64,000 bases of DNA. Source: Lithospermum erythrorhizon (lineage: Eukaryota; Streptophyta; Magnoliopsida; Boraginales; Boraginaceae). Both the position numbers and the translations under genes were made by a program. Below, in pieces: positions 31,296 to 45,062 of the stretch (its first letter is position 1; every line of letters begins with the position of its first letter). Location of the stretch: NCBI GenBank assembly GCA_019722365.1, contig JADFUC010001002.1:1-64000 (forward strand). The letters are read 5' to 3'. The notes beneath the pieces were generated by a model. It saw nothing but the letters and a program-made list of their open reading frames with translations. It did not search any database and was not told the origin of the DNA.

Positions 31296-31952
31296 AGCCC
31301 CGACATTCGAGCCTGTAGCGTCACACATATAAATGACGCTTGATTATATTTCACGTATTTAAATTAAACTACATTTGCTAAATTGAGAGTCATCAGAATC
31401 AACTAATTTTCTCAATTGGGATTTATTGATAATGTAAAATATAATTGATGAACCCGAATTAGTTAATTAGTCAATTGAATTAATTCGATATATTTTACTT
31501 AATCCGCTTAATTAAACTTAACTCGTCGGCTCATTAAGCTAAGTCTCGGTCAAGCTTTGTGCTCACCTATAAGAAAACTTATTAGGTTTTTCATCATAAG
31601 TTTTCATGAAATGAAAACAAAACCTAGCCTCCTCCATTTTCTCTCTTTGTCGGTGTAATCAAGGGTTAATTGAAAATTTTTCTGATTATCCAATCAATTC
31701 ATGTTCTAAAGAACACAAGCATTCAACCTCTCCCGCGCCAAGAACCAACTGTAGGCACTACATCATGCCTGGGCTTAGAATTCAAAGGAGGCTTCGTGGA
31801 AAGAATTTCATTGACAGATTCTCCGCCGGCATCACTGTAGTTGCTCGTTATTCATATATTATATGTGATTTAGATTAATTTATATCATTTCGAGGATCCT
31901 GATGTACTAATTTGGTGTTTATCACAAATGAAATTCATACTAGATTCTAACA
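31296..31952 (+). repeat. 5' LTR, 5'-truncated (LTR family 1, copy A)
   Basis: Shares with copies B-E the series CACATTTGCTAAATTGAGAG-like, AAACCTAGCCTCCTCC, TATCATTT.GAGGATCCTGATG and the terminal GATTCTAACA. The first roughly 270 bp of the LTR, present in the other copies, are missing here. Confidence 0.75.
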
Positions 31953-31954
31953 AA

Positions 31955-31967
31955 TGGCCTCAGAGCC
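31955..31967 (+). promoter_or_regulatory. Primer-binding site, initiator tRNA-Met type
   Basis: TGGCCTCAGAGCC, two bases after the LTR end, matches the plant copia consensus TGGTATCAGAGCC at 11 of 13 positions. It fixes the orientation (plus) and class of this LTR family. Confidence 0.75.
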
Positions 31968-32536
31968 TACTCAAGTTTTATATATTTTATCTAATTTATC
32001 AAGCATATTTATGATACAGTACATTGATTATTTCATTTAGTTTTATATATTCAATTGATGAATATATAATATGAAAAAATCAACCCATTTTTATATATAT
32101 GTTTTACATGATCAAATCAACATTTATGTATTGATTGATGATTTGAAGTTGTTTTAATTGTTCATGAATCAAAGAGATTAAAAATTGATTAATTTGCATT
32201 TTAATTTGAGGTAGAATTATTTTTGATTTTACAGAGAGAGGTTTAGAAATTTTAGAAAATTACAAAATGAAATCTGTGTTTTCTTAACCCTTCGAGGTTC
32301 ATGTCGATTTTTCCACTTTAAATTTTTGGCACGCAAACAATTGCTGAATTTCCTGATTGCTTGGGGTTTAATAGAAAAAACTAGAAGTGTTTTTTATAGA
32401 ATTCCACTTGGACGTGTTCAATATTTGATATTGTTGATGTTCAAGTCAAATCCCAAATTTTTGAATTTTTGTGAGCCTCCAAATCATTTTTACAAAGTTT
32501 TAAATTAACTGAAACTGAAAACCTAAATGAATTACC

Positions 32537-32695
32537 AAAATCGGGTCGCCAAACCATGACGCCGTTCGGCGCTGTCCGTGCCGACTTCACATTCTACACG
32601 ACATAGCTCATCGGCAAGATGACGGCACCGCCTGGCGCCAGGTTGGTCGTGGGTATCGGAGGGTCGCTTGGCCGCTGAAATTGTCCGCTTGTAGT
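32537..32695. other. GC-rich island inside the LARD-like element
   Basis: A 160-bp patch with many CpG and GGCGCC words sits in an otherwise AT-rich interior, about 570 bp after the primer-binding site. Retroelement leaders often contain such structured RNA. No coding match. Confidence 0.35.
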
Positions 32696-35600
32696 AAACC
32701 CTAAATGTATTTTAAGCAATTATTTTTGGTTTTAAATTATTGGTAATTATTAATTTCTCGGGTTTTAAATGTTAATCATAAATTTTGTCATTAAGATGAT
32801 TGAATATATATCTTGAATGACATTAAATTTGATTATATTTCCTTCACAATTATTTTCATTAATTGATAATTTTGAAAATATTTTCATGGTGTGACTTTAA
32901 ATTTGCACTTTGAGTTAATTTTGTAAATAATTATTCCATGATTTATGGCTGATAATTATTGTAATAATTAAGTCATTAATCATGTGTGAAGAGTATTCAA
33001 ATTGTATTTGCATTAATTGATAATTAATCAGAAATAATGAAAATTAATTAGTCAATTATGAACACATTTAATCTCATTTCATTTAATATATATGATATAT
33101 ACATTTATTTATTTTAATGTTTTGCCATATATATTGTTATGGACGGAAATGAGGCATTTGACACACCTGGGCTTTATCTTATTTATTTACTGGCCCACAG
33201 ACCTAAATGTCAGAAACGACCCACCGAAATGTATTTTTCGTTCTTGTATTCATTTACCTGTTGCCTACGTGTCGCTTAAGTCGTTGTATAGTAGTATGTA
33301 CCGTGGTATCAAGACAAGATTTTGACTAAGACTCTGAGAACCAGTTTCAAGGCGCCAAGAATACAAGACTCGCACTCGTTAATCGTCAGAATAGGACTTA
33401 TGTTAGTATTTCCTCTGTTATGATGTAATAGGTCCTAGGGGTCATATCTATGAGTTCTAAATGTGTGTTATTTATTTATTTTTCATAAGTCACAGACACA
33501 AGCCAAGATAATGCTTATCTATGCATGGTTAAACAAAGTTAAATAACATTAATCTCAATTAATTAAAATTTATGCACTGTGAAAGCAGCCAATTTTTAAA
33601 GTTGTGAACGTTGCATTATCCGCACACTGCGGATGGCGCGTGTTGTAATTTTGTACTGACATGACAATGGATCATGTCGTTGATTTCCATCAACGCCAAG
33701 GGCTTTCGTGATGATCACCCAAGTAACTATTTGGTTTAATTGGTATGCTTAACCGGTTTGTTCGAGATACAAAGTCGTAGCATCCTCAGTATGTGGTATG
33801 CTAAGGACAATAATAAGAGTTATGTAGTTTCGTAATTGGTCGGGTAACTCCATTATTGTGCCGGATTCAAATGTACGCAGCGGTCACAAGCCAATTCGGG
33901 GCATAATAGACTTTAAAATTATTACTTTTTACATAATTGGTTGATAACCTACTATTATACGGATTCAAAATAAGTCAGGTTGCCGCTTGAACCGAAAGTA
34001 TAGTGGATCTTGATAGCCCGTACATTTTCGCGAGATTCAAGACGGTGATATATTTGCAATTCATTTTGTAAATACGATGGATTGTTTTGAACTATACCTT
34101 ATTTTAAGCTGCATATTTCCTATTATGTTTCGGGCGTATTGTTTACCTATTTGCCCAATTAATTCATTGGGCAAACTAAATGCATGACTTTATAATGAAA
34201 TAAAATAAGTTAAGGAGAAATTCAATGATTGTTGGAATAAAGTATATAACGCGATCTCTTTAACTATCAGAATCGCTACGCCGACAGATAAATTTTAAAT
34301 ACTACAAACATTAGTATTTGATTCTAATCATAAAGATACGTTGTATAACTTTGGTTCATGGAACAAAGTCACATGATATGAGGATTGAAGGATAATTAAT
34401 TTTTTGATTCGATCAAAGTGTGATGATGCATGCAAGACCAATATGTCATATATTGGTTTCTTAGCCACCAAAATGTTTTAAATAATAAATAGTTTGATCT
34501 TTTTACGACTACTGAAAAACTATTGAATGATCTTTGAATGTTGTGTATCTACATTTCAGATACGCGATTGGTATTTAGTTTTTTAACACGATGAACACGT
34601 GTTCATGAATCCAGGATTAAACAAAGCCATGGTACGTAACCAAATAAGCAAAGTTATCTATTCGGCCTCACGCCACTTGTACGCTTGAGTGAACATGGAA
34701 CTATAAGTTGAAGCTAATGATTCATTTCATATTTTAACTTAAAGCATGTAAAGATGGATTTTAAGTAACATTTAGAATCGAAAGAGAGATTTGATTAATC
34801 CCCTACATCTCAAATAATTTCGTTGTCAAAGTTATAATGTCTTTGGTTAGCTATCGTCGTGAACACTAGTTTTGACTCACATGATTTAATCATGGATAAG
34901 GACAAGTATAACACAATGGAAGATAAGATACAAAGAAGTGTTATCGAGCTCTCGCAGAATGACATCGACTACATTATAGTGAAATACGCTTTTAAATCCT
35001 CCATGAAGACGGTTAAACTATTTTGTACTTAAGAGAGAAAAGAATGTCATGTTTGACTTACACGTTTATATCGTGATTCTGACAAGTGGAACATTACTCT
35101 ACTCTTCTTTTTAAAAGGATAATTCTCGAATAACAAATTGCTTGAATAATACTTATGGATAATATTCTCGAACAAGACTTGAGTATAATCTTGGAAAAGC
35201 ATTTAACTAAGTCAACTCTACTTGATTTGAAAGGAGGTCTAGTCTAAATTAAGTTTGTACGCTTACATACAAAGCTTAATTAAGATTCAGTCAACGACAT
35301 CGTAGTCGATAAGGGTATGAAAGACTGGCGTGAATACTGCTATCAAGTTCCTCCGAGTCGGCGCATCATTATAAGTAGTGAGCGTCATCCGAAGAACGAG
35401 ACATCATTCTAATCTTAAAACGTACTTTTGTTAAGATACGCATCTAAGAAATTGTGTTTAATGAAGTTAAACACAAATGGATGAGATCTTTCAATTATAT
35501 ACCAAGATAATTTCATTATAACCTGTATGTGTCATTAGTCGAGCTTTTATTACAAGTAAGATTGTGTTTAATTTTATCAAACACAAAGAATGAAATACTT

Positions 35601-38367
35601 CACTTATTGGTGTCACACCTACCTTTAAATTAATTTATTCATATTTAACTGCTGAGAGCCGTAACTCAAGAGTTGTGTTTGATAAACAAACTTTGAAACG
35701 CCTCGTATAGATAAGGTATTATGTCACCGTAGTAGATAATTTAACCTTCGCATTTAAAGTTGATATTAAGTCATTTTGTACATAACCGTATGAAGTCGTA
35801 TTTGCTCATCCATATAGTGTTGCAATTTATTGTACATATAGAGTGTTCATTATGAAGTACAAATAGTGAAAATAAATATGTGACTCAATGCATTCAAGTG
35901 GGTTCTAGGAGATACCAAACTGCGATTAACCCTTCTGGTTATATCGCGAGTATCACTTCGATGCATTTAGCCAAACGTACGATAAACAGACAACATGAAT
36001 AAATAATACTCCAATAAATGACTTAGTCATTTAAATGAAATAAGATGTTAATATACGGGTCGAGTATAAAGCTCTATTTTATCTTCTAGACGTGCTTATT
36101 CATCAGAGTAGTAGCTCATTCTATATTACTTTCGATGGTAAATCATCGTAAGTAATAACAGAGTTTCATTAAACGAAAGCAATCACCATGAATGAGATAT
36201 TAATCATACATTTGGTCGAGAAACCAAGATTAAACATATTCATTGGTCGATCAAGGCCATATTTATTACTAAACTTTCTATCATATTCCAATGTTGTGTA
36301 ACATTGCTGGTCTAAGTGTTATCCAAAGTTAATGTTCCTGGCAACGATCACGATGCATTGATACTGACATCATATTTAACTCCACATCTCAAGCTAGAAT
36401 GTAAAATAAAGTTTCTATACCATTAGAATCTAAAGTTGCAATTTAAGATCGAGTATAATGGAGTTAAATTCCTTCACTTCTCATACTTGATGAAAACCAA
36501 ATAAAACAGAAGACGACGTAAGAACCTCGAAGCCTTTAAAATGCTAGCTTTTATATTAACCGCATAATGAAGTTTTTATACACTAAATGTTGAAGAAATC
36601 TTCCTACAACCTTGTGGGTATAGTAGTGATTGTGATTCTTGTGTTATTTGTGAGCCCAATATATTATACGCGACACATGCTATGCCAAATACATTATATG
36701 TGAGCTTCTAGACATTTGCTTGTTGTTTAAGATCATGAAGCTCGAGGTGACGAAATCTATATAATACATTAAATTCTATAATGACAGATTCTTTATCGAC
36801 AGCTTAACTCTTCATTGTATTTCCAATCCCACTAGTACCGCCTCACATTAACGAGCGGTCAAGCTCCACATATAGTAATATGATTCAACGATGCCAAGGT
36901 CAGCGTCATACACTGGCCAAATTAAGACGCATAATGATTGATTGAATTGTGAAGTTTTACTAAAGGTATTCACGCCGATCTGAATACGCCAGAAAGAACT
37001 GCTTAATATGAACTATGGGCTAGCTAAATCTTGATCATTGTCGATCTTGCTATTAGCAAAGAATTTCATTAATAGGACTCAGCCTAGTACGTCACGAGTA
37101 AACTAAAAGGAAACTTAACTCAGATACAACTTGACCAAATAACTGCTTTGTTGGTAATGCCATATAAAAGAATGCATTTAATAAGATGGGGATGTTTTTA
37201 ACACACTTGGAGTTGTGTCAGAACCTACCCGATGTAATCTCGGTAAGTTATTTAAACCCATTTCGATCATAGTCGGGCATAACTATATCGAATAATCTTA
37301 GTCAATGATCTTCTGTCGGCATCGGTCGATTTAATGTAAAAGACTACTTTGTAAGTAGTATCGCAAAGGATGTGATTGTAATCACTATCCTCTTGCTTTA
37401 CATATCATGAAATGATCTAAGAAGTCACGCAAAGCTTAAAGGATCCATGTATGGATTTGCCACGCATCTCTAGGCCGAGATCCTTCCCCGCGATTCCTCC
37501 AACCAAGTTTGGCTTTCACGAGCTTAAATGGGCGAAATCAATGTGGCAAAGTTCAAGTGAGCTAGTTCATCTACTGAATAAGTTATAATTGATTAAAACA
37601 AAGTTCCTTTGTGTTTTAATCGATCATTAAAAAATTACATGAACGTGATTCATTCATATGGTTACCTAATATTTATTTCAAAATGTTGAAATATATAATA
37701 TACATGTATTGTATCCTGATGAGTGAAAAGTTAAATCTCTCAGGTTACCTATGCTTGCAGAGGCAACATGAAATTGCTGATTACACCTCTTCAAGCTTCG
37801 TAAACATGTGATAAATTAAAGCCTCGGCCCACGTCGAGAAGTTGGGGGCGACAAGCATCATATGACCAATACGGTAGTTCTCGACAGTGATCAAGATTGA
37901 TCACGTTAGGCCCAAGCAAGACTGATCATCATACGCCGGTCCCACGACCTGAGCCGTACGACCAAACGAATTCATAGAAGGGGAGATCCGTATCCTATGA
38001 TATTTGTTTAGAATTTAGGTTCGATAATTCTTAGACCTACTTATATATAACTATCTGTGTTATAGCTCAGACTTTGACTATGACCAAACGCCCGCCTCTT
38101 TAAGCGGGATTATAACTTATACGCTGTCACACAAAATGAGCCGTAGAACGATGGGGATATATATCGGGAGGGATTGTCCATTCTGATATACCAGGAAAGA
38201 TCTCAGCCTCTCTACATATTGGTACCGATTATGCATGACGTTTCATAAATGCTTATTCATTGATACCGAGTAAAGAAAGTCAGGCGCTTCATGACACACT
38301 TATGGTTACCACGACTGCAGACGCGCTGACATGAATCAGAAGGTAATCGCCCGGGGCGGCAGTTCGA

Positions 38368-39289
38368 GAGTTGAAATCAATGATACCATCTCTTTTTATT
38401 AGTGCCCGCCATGACACTAAGCAGATCAATTCATTTAATGTCATTAAATGTCAATATCGAACTTAGTGTTCACCTGAAGAATTTATATTACTAGTACGGT
38501 TCTCATGATAATTTATACATTATGATCTTACTTCATTATTAATCGTTATAATAATAGTAATTTGGTCAATTATTATTATTATACAACTTACTATTATCCG
38601 AGCCTGTATGTCACACATACATTGACGTTGGATTATATTCTCATGGCAAAATTAAACTACATTTGCTAAATTGAGAGTTTGATTCAGAATTAATTCAATA
38701 TTAATCGAGATTTTTTACATTGATTATGTAAATATAATTGGATGAACCCGAATTAATTAATTAGTCAATTGAATTAATTCGATAGTTAGTTGAGCTTGTT
38801 AGTAACTTGTTAGTGTTTGATTTTACTTAACGGTTTAATTAAACTTAACGGGTCGGCTCATTAAGCTATTCGGTTGGGCTTTTAGGTTTGACCTATATAA
38901 GCAAACTTATTAGGTTTTCAACATAAGTTTTCATGAAATGAAAACAAAACCTAGCCTCCTCCATTTTTCCTCTCATGGCCGAAAATATCAAGGAAGAATT
39001 GAAAATTCTTCTCTTGATTTTTCATCCAATCAATCCATGTTCTAGCAAACACAAATGTAGGATTCAACCTCCGTGTGCAACAAAGTAGAGGCACTACATT
39101 TCCAAGTGCTCAAATTTGAATTCAAAGGAGTTTCGTGTTAATTTGTCGATGGGGACTTCATAACCGGCATCACCGTAAGTGCTCGCACCCATAGTTACAA
39201 GTGTGATTTAGATTAATTTATATCATTTTGAGGATCCGATGTATGAATTTGGTGTTTATCACAAATGGTTCTATACTAGATTCTAAACA
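38368..39289 (+). repeat. LTR family 1, copy B (3' LTR of the LARD-like element)
   Basis: Begins near TTGAAATCAATG and ends TTCTAAACA; about 920 bp. Contains the family landmarks GAACTTAGTGTTCACC, ACAACTTACTATTATC and GTCACACATAC. The base pairs TTAAG follow its end; the partner target duplication at the left end is lost because copy A is truncated. Confidence 0.75.
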
Positions 39290-39905
39290 TTAAGTCTTAC
39301 TCTACAACACAATGTTGCCTGGTCAGAGACAAATAAAGGTTGGGACGGCGAATACTATTCCTATCACCCATACGCCTGAAAGCCTGAGTCTATCTCAAAT
39401 CAAGTACCTGTTATCAAGGTACTAAGCCTACTGCAAAGACGAATAAGCTTATCCACCAACAGTTCCCGCCACAAAAGTGAAGGATTCAAATCCAAAGTTC
39501 CACCAAGAGGCCTCAAAGAAGTCTCACACCGCACGCCGTAAGTAGAAGTCCATCAAGTCCAAAAATGCATCGAGGTCAAGTCCACCCAAGATCGTCCACA
39601 CGACCAACACCTGAATACGCTTACTAAGTGCCCCCGCCTGCACTATATCCAAGTCCGCCTCATTCTCAAGTCTATTGCCACTCAGATGCCTCAAGCCAAA
39701 TCGCTGCCTCATACTAAGCTCCTATGAAATCAAATCAAGCTGCCGTTTCCAAATCAAGCCGCCACATCTCACAAATCACAAACGCCAAGGACCTAGTTTG
39801 ACAATGATCCTCTTTAATTTGATAAACTTGTAAATTGATGAATTTTTCCTGGGTTTTATTTTGTACTCATCATAAATAATAAAATTCTTTCTTGCATTAC
39901 ACATA
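39290..39905 (+). repeat. Unclassified repeat, copy 2, right part
   Basis: Continuation of the copy interrupted at 31295. It is collinear with 28700-29360 of copy 1 and ends with TTTTATTTTGTACTCATC..AAATAATAAAATTC. Confidence 0.6.
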
Positions 39906-40302
39906 ATATCCTGTGGTAGGGACCATTTTGTGAAATGACGATTTCACACTTTCGCAAAACAAACATCAAGTTTTTATGAAATGATTATTTACCCAAAAAG
40001 TATCCCACTCATTTTTTAACTGTAGAGAATATAATATTTTGCTAATTTAGGGACCAATCTATATCAAGGTACATACTGTTAACTAAATACATATTGGTGC
40101 CACTTATGGAGACCAAATCACAACTAACAATCTATTGCTGACCAAATCTTAATTAACTCAATATTTCCTCACACCTAAAATATTATTTCTACGAGTCGAG
40201 CAATTCTAGTAATTTAAACTTAACTTCTTAGTATATAATATTTTTGTTTGAAGCATATTCAAATTTAGTAATATTTGAAATTTAGTATTTGCAAACTTTT
40301 TC

Positions 40303-40334
<32 letters not shown>

Positions 40335-40798
40335 ATTATTATTATTATGTTTACTAAATTAATGTCATGTATCAATTAAAATAGCAAAATTTGGAGTTAT
40401 ATTTTATTATTTTAAAAACAATTTTACGATTCAAGACAATCTAGCTTATATTTATGCTATATCTTGTAGATTATTCACATAACTATTATATTTCTTTTAA
40501 TCGATTTATCCTGTGGTTATTATCGGGTCGAAAACCAAAGATCCATCTCAAATTTTGGGCCCATTTACCCGAACGCTTTTCCACGTCCAGATCGAATATT
40601 TTGGTCCATAACCAATTAGACCGGACCTAAATATTCCCAATTACGGTGATAATCTAATCAACCACCCCCTCAACTTGATTATGCCAAACCATAACCCCGC
40701 CCCTCCCCCTCCCCTCTCAACTTTATTCTTCTCTCACCAACTCACCACACCAAATCTAAATCCTCCATTCTTCTAACACTTTCATTCAACAACCAAGC
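39906..40798. other. AT-rich region, ATT microsatellite, then a CT-rich leader-like stretch
   Basis: An interrupted (ATT)n run lies at 40302-40348. From about 40510 the sequence carries GGGTCGAAAACC..AGACCGGACC words. From 40670 there is a CT-rich, promoter/leader-like stretch that continues after the solo LTR up to a possible splice donor (CTGGTAAGC, about 41815). A similar arrangement (CGG-rich end then CT-rich leader) occurs at 63.1-63.4 kb, suggesting the 5' end of a DNA transposon rather than a host gene. Confidence 0.35.
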
Positions 40799-41743
40799 TG
40801 GGTTTGAAATCAACGGTAATCGATCTCTTTTATCACAATCATTGCGACAATCACAGAGATCAATTCATTTATCGGGTTGGTTAAATGTGACATCGAACTT
40901 AGTGTTCACCCTTTAGTAATGGTATATTACTGAAAGGGTTCTATGATAATTTAAGCCGGTTATGAGCGATTGCTAGATCTTACTCATTAATCATATAATA
41001 ATAAAGAATTGGTCAATTATTACTATTATACAACTTACTATTATCCGGTTTCGTAAGGTCACACACATACAACGATATTCGAATAATATTTCATGAACGA
41101 AATTAGAAATCAGATCAGATATCAGAAATGTATTTCAATATTTATATATTTGTCAAATATATATGTCAATAACATCAATCATTAACCAGGTGCCGACTGC
41201 TAAAGGACTCCGTTAGTATTTTAATCTGATTTGTTCATTTAATTAAAATAGAACAACTTCACTAGTAATTAATATTTAATTAGAAGTTCAAACGGTCTAA
41301 TTAAGTTAATCTAGTTAAACCGATTTCTTAACGAAAGCTTAACGAAAGGAAATTCTTTGGGACTTGGTATTTAAAAGAGGGATTAGGTTTTCATGAATAA
41401 GAATCACAAAACCTCCACCCCCTCAGAAGAGATACCGCCTCCTCTCTAGAGAATTGATGATTTCATCTTCGATTCACATTTCATCACAAAATCCCAAAGA
41501 AGCCCAAGTTCTCTATCTGATCTCCCGCCAAGAATCTGGTGACATCTCGTGGGCACAACAAGTATCGAGAGGATCTCTGGTGGGCTGTCGAGGCACCACG
41601 TGGGAATCGGGTTCAATCCGCCCGCCGCAATGTAAAGAATCGTATTCATACATTCATATTTTAAAAGCTAGACACTGCATTATTTGATAATCCTGATGTA
41701 TGAATCGATGTTTATCACATTAAATTCATACTAGATTCTAACA
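40799..41743 (+). mobile_element. Solo LTR, family 1, copy C, with perfect target duplication
   Basis: 945 bp from TGGGTTTGAAATC to TTCTAACA, flanked by CCAAG at 40793-40797 and CCAAG at 41744-41748. The perfect 5-bp duplication shows that a full copia-type element inserted here and recombined down to one LTR. One extra base separates the left duplication from the inferred TG. Confidence 0.85.
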
Positions 41744-42620
41744 CCAAGACGCATGGATTTTAATTGTTAACCCCCGCTTCTATTCCTCACAAGACGAAGA
41801 CGACAATAACCACTGGTAAGCATACAGTTAGCTACTTGTGATATTACTTCCATAATGACGAGGTTCACAGATCAAACTCTTTGTGTTACAAGTATTTATT
41901 TTTTGTATATATATATAAAAGATAAAGATGCCATCAGTTGCACGACTCTCTCATTTGGAGTGTTTAATTGTTTAATTGTTTAATTATGATTCGAGATTTT
42001 TGATTTTCAAATTATTTATATCAAAATTAATTTTAGATGTTTTGGATCTTTAATTATTGATTCGGGGGTTTTTGATTTAGGTTTTTACTTGATTTTTGAA
42101 CTGGATATATCTCGAACCTATTTAGGCAACCCAGAATCGATGGTCCGCTTAGATCGGGGAATAAACTGGAATTTAAAATTTCAAGCCCACCGTTGAGGTT
42201 CTATTTTTTGTATTCATGTTGGTTAATTTAGGTTCAATGATTCACCTCCACTCATGTAGATTCACCTCATTGGGTCTCCAAATCAGCGTATCGTAGGCTA
42301 ATGATGTTTTGTGTTATATTTCACCAACTTTCACCGATTCACCTCACAGAACAAAATATATCCCAAACAACATTTTTAAAACATTCACCTGGGACAACTA
42401 CAATTATCTTTACTGCTGCACTTTTTAAGCTTTTGTAATTTCAATTAAATTCACCACAATCCAAACGAATCACGAGTATCCACCCAATAACTTATGGACC
42501 GGTTCCGTCCAAAAAATTATCCGTCAATATCAGTCCGCTAGGACGGTAACTTTAGTCAGTCCGTCCCTGTGATGATACTCGGACCGAACCGGTAACAGCA
42601 CTAGTGACCCCCTTCTTCGA
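41744..42620. repeat. hAT-like element segment (putative)
   Basis: Ends with GGACCGAACCGGTAACAGCACTAGTG, similar to GACCGAATCGGACTGGTAACATCACTG at 63805. Both contain GGTAAC(A) followed by a CACT-type tip typical of hAT termini. GATTTTTGATT-type AT-rich words precede the end in both places. No transposase motif. Confidence 0.4.
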
Positions 42621-45062
42621 TCTGTTTTATTACCCAAAAGATAGACGGACGGGATGACGTCAAAATTAGACAATAATCCCAACTGCTTGATGAAAAGTCT
42701 CGGTTAGCTGGCTCTGATGACCGGTCTTTTTCTTTCTCGCTTTTCATCATTAATTTAAGAAATTTAATTGACTTAGAATTTATGTCCCTATCTAAATGGG
42801 CTCAAGTTGCTTGAAAGTTGAAATGCCTGCTCACATCCACCGATCAAGCACAATGGATATATGACAGTGAAAAGGTTAATTTAGAGATACTAATAACGTA
42901 TACGATTTATTAATATTCATTAATTTTCATACGTATTAAAGCTATATAAAATGAGCATAATATTAGTTAAAATGCATTCATCCTAAAATATGAAAAACAT
43001 AATGTATTACCCTCCTAATTTCAAGTACATATACATCATTTGGGAGGGCACAAGCTTCGGGAAAAGATCATGTATGTGCAAATATTTACATGATGTAAAC
43101 TCGTGCAAACTTTTATAAACGCCGACCTGCTAATCATCAAGCTCGTCATGCATGATTTGTACACTTGAGGCCGACCATCACCTGGCCTGAAATGACCAAC
43201 GCCGAATTCCACAATATAACAATTCATAAACGCGTCAGAAAGACATACGATTTTCATAAATTTGTTATTACTCAGACCGCATGTAAATATATAAATTTAT
43301 CATTGGGAAAGATATTCATATCATTTTTGTCCATAGATTTCTTTTTACAGTATATTTGTACATGTATGTATTAAAAATCTTTTAAAGAAATTAAAGAAAA
43401 AAAAATTACACTGTTTGTACCATAACCTTATCCAACAATATTATCTAATCATTGTACTTATACATAACATAACAGTTTTATATATTAATTTGATCATCAG
43501 AGTATTCCTGATATGACAACCAGCTAGTTACAGATATATTGAAAGCAAATATCAAGAACTTATTTATCAAGTACGAGAGAGATTCGCCCGCATCATTCCT
43601 TAGATAGGAATCACCAGCCAGATCGATTTCAATTCAAGCAAATTCTTGGCTATTGTAATAATCATCAATATTATCATCATTATAATGGTTATTGTACTTC
43701 AATGTATACAACCTTAACAACGAAGTAGCTAATAACTAATAAGCCAACTGATGAACTCTATACTAGGAAATAATGTTCGTAGCCAATCAACAGTTGGTTC
43801 AAAGAAGCCATGCAATTGTTCTAAAGATACCAATTCCAGAGAAATGAAATGGTAGAAATGCAACGCCGGTTATCCCAAATTTCACGCAGGTAGACCAGCC
43901 ACGCAGTCACATGTAACTGCATCGGGGTTTCGCCAGCGAAGCCTCGCCCCCAACTGGGCATGACATCCCGCGATTCACCTCCTTCACTGAATTCCGCGCT
44001 ACAGACTGGCGACCGCTTTTTCAAGATAATGAATTGGCTTCACACTTAAAAACTATAATTAGAACCGTCAACTTCTATTGTAAGAAGACGTACATTATAT
44101 TATCTTGATAATTACTCCTATTATAAGTTATCTTCGTAAATATCTACAGAATGAAATATCTATTAACTTAAGGCGATCATATGCGGACTATTTGCTGGAA
44201 TATCTTTAGATATTTCTAGATATCATTTTGATATAATCCGCGATACGACGCTTTAAACATACAATTTCTGAATATTAAATAGAGTTAATTGATTAAATAG
44301 TTCATAAGTGGAACAGGCACAATCTGCTCTGTAAAGCTTTTTACAAAGTCAATTCTATCTCGATAGTTGACTCTTTAAAGCCGATTGACGCTTATTTCAA
44401 TAAGTACCTTTTTAACAACAACACAATCATATATAACAGGAATCAAACGCAAACTTGTGTGCTCACTATCATCTATGACTAAATCCCAACTTCGAATTTT
44501 TTATCACCACAACTGGCCCCATTATCCGAGACCATTTCAACAATTAACTCAATTAATGTATAATAGAATTAATGAATTTAGGATTTTTAATTTATTTTAT
44601 TAGCTACTGCTAAGAATATATATACTAAGAATAACACCATTACTATGCAGTCATCCCTGTCGGGCAAAAAATAATGTAGTATCAGCTGGAGACGAGTTGG
44701 GTGACAAGAACTACTCATAAGACATAATAAGAAATGAGATATACCTTCTGATTTTGTTGAAAATAAGATAGAACTCATCACATGCACACCAACATTCATG
44801 CATGGCAAAAGTCGAATTATATATATTGGTTATGTTTCTTTGAGTGTTTTAGTCCCATTTGACGTTGGTGTTTTATAATGTAGTAGTTAAATAATAAAAT
44901 TGATTATTTTGGACTAATTTATTAGGATTTTTCTTTTGTTTAAAAAATTCTGCCTAAAGTTAATGAGAGCAAATTCAATCTACAATATTGATAATTATTT
45001 GTCCACTTTTCTGGTTTAACTTATAGTCGTGGCACCTCAATACAGATAACTCCACCAACCGA
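42621..45062. other. Intergenic; one unexplained GC-rich patch
   Basis: No recognised gene. 43850-44010 is markedly GC-richer than its surroundings and open on the minus strand (67 codons, including VTAWLVYLREIWDN). I cannot assign it. The rest is AT-rich with no paired repeats. The 3' LTR expected for the copia element to the right is not found here. Confidence 0.35.

Larger units (their letters stand above)
31296..39289 (+). mobile_element. Copia-type LTR element with non-coding interior (LARD-like)
   Basis: A truncated 5' LTR (to 31952, ending TTCTAACA) is followed by a primer-binding site, and a second LTR of the same family ends at 39289. The 6.4-kb interior has no open frame above about 77 codons and shows none of the integrase, RT or RNase H motifs seen in the copia element at 45-50 kb. 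Either the coding part was replaced, as in large non-autonomous derivatives, or it has decayed past recognition. The element is inserted in the repeat described on both sides of it. Confidence 0.65.

Noticed and set aside
40302..40348. ATT array as a CRISPR-like or functional repeat
   Set aside because: It is a simple trinucleotide microsatellite without spacers.
41446..41687. Open frames on both strands inside solo LTR C
   Set aside because: They are wholly within the LTR and not conserved as frames in the other LTR copies.
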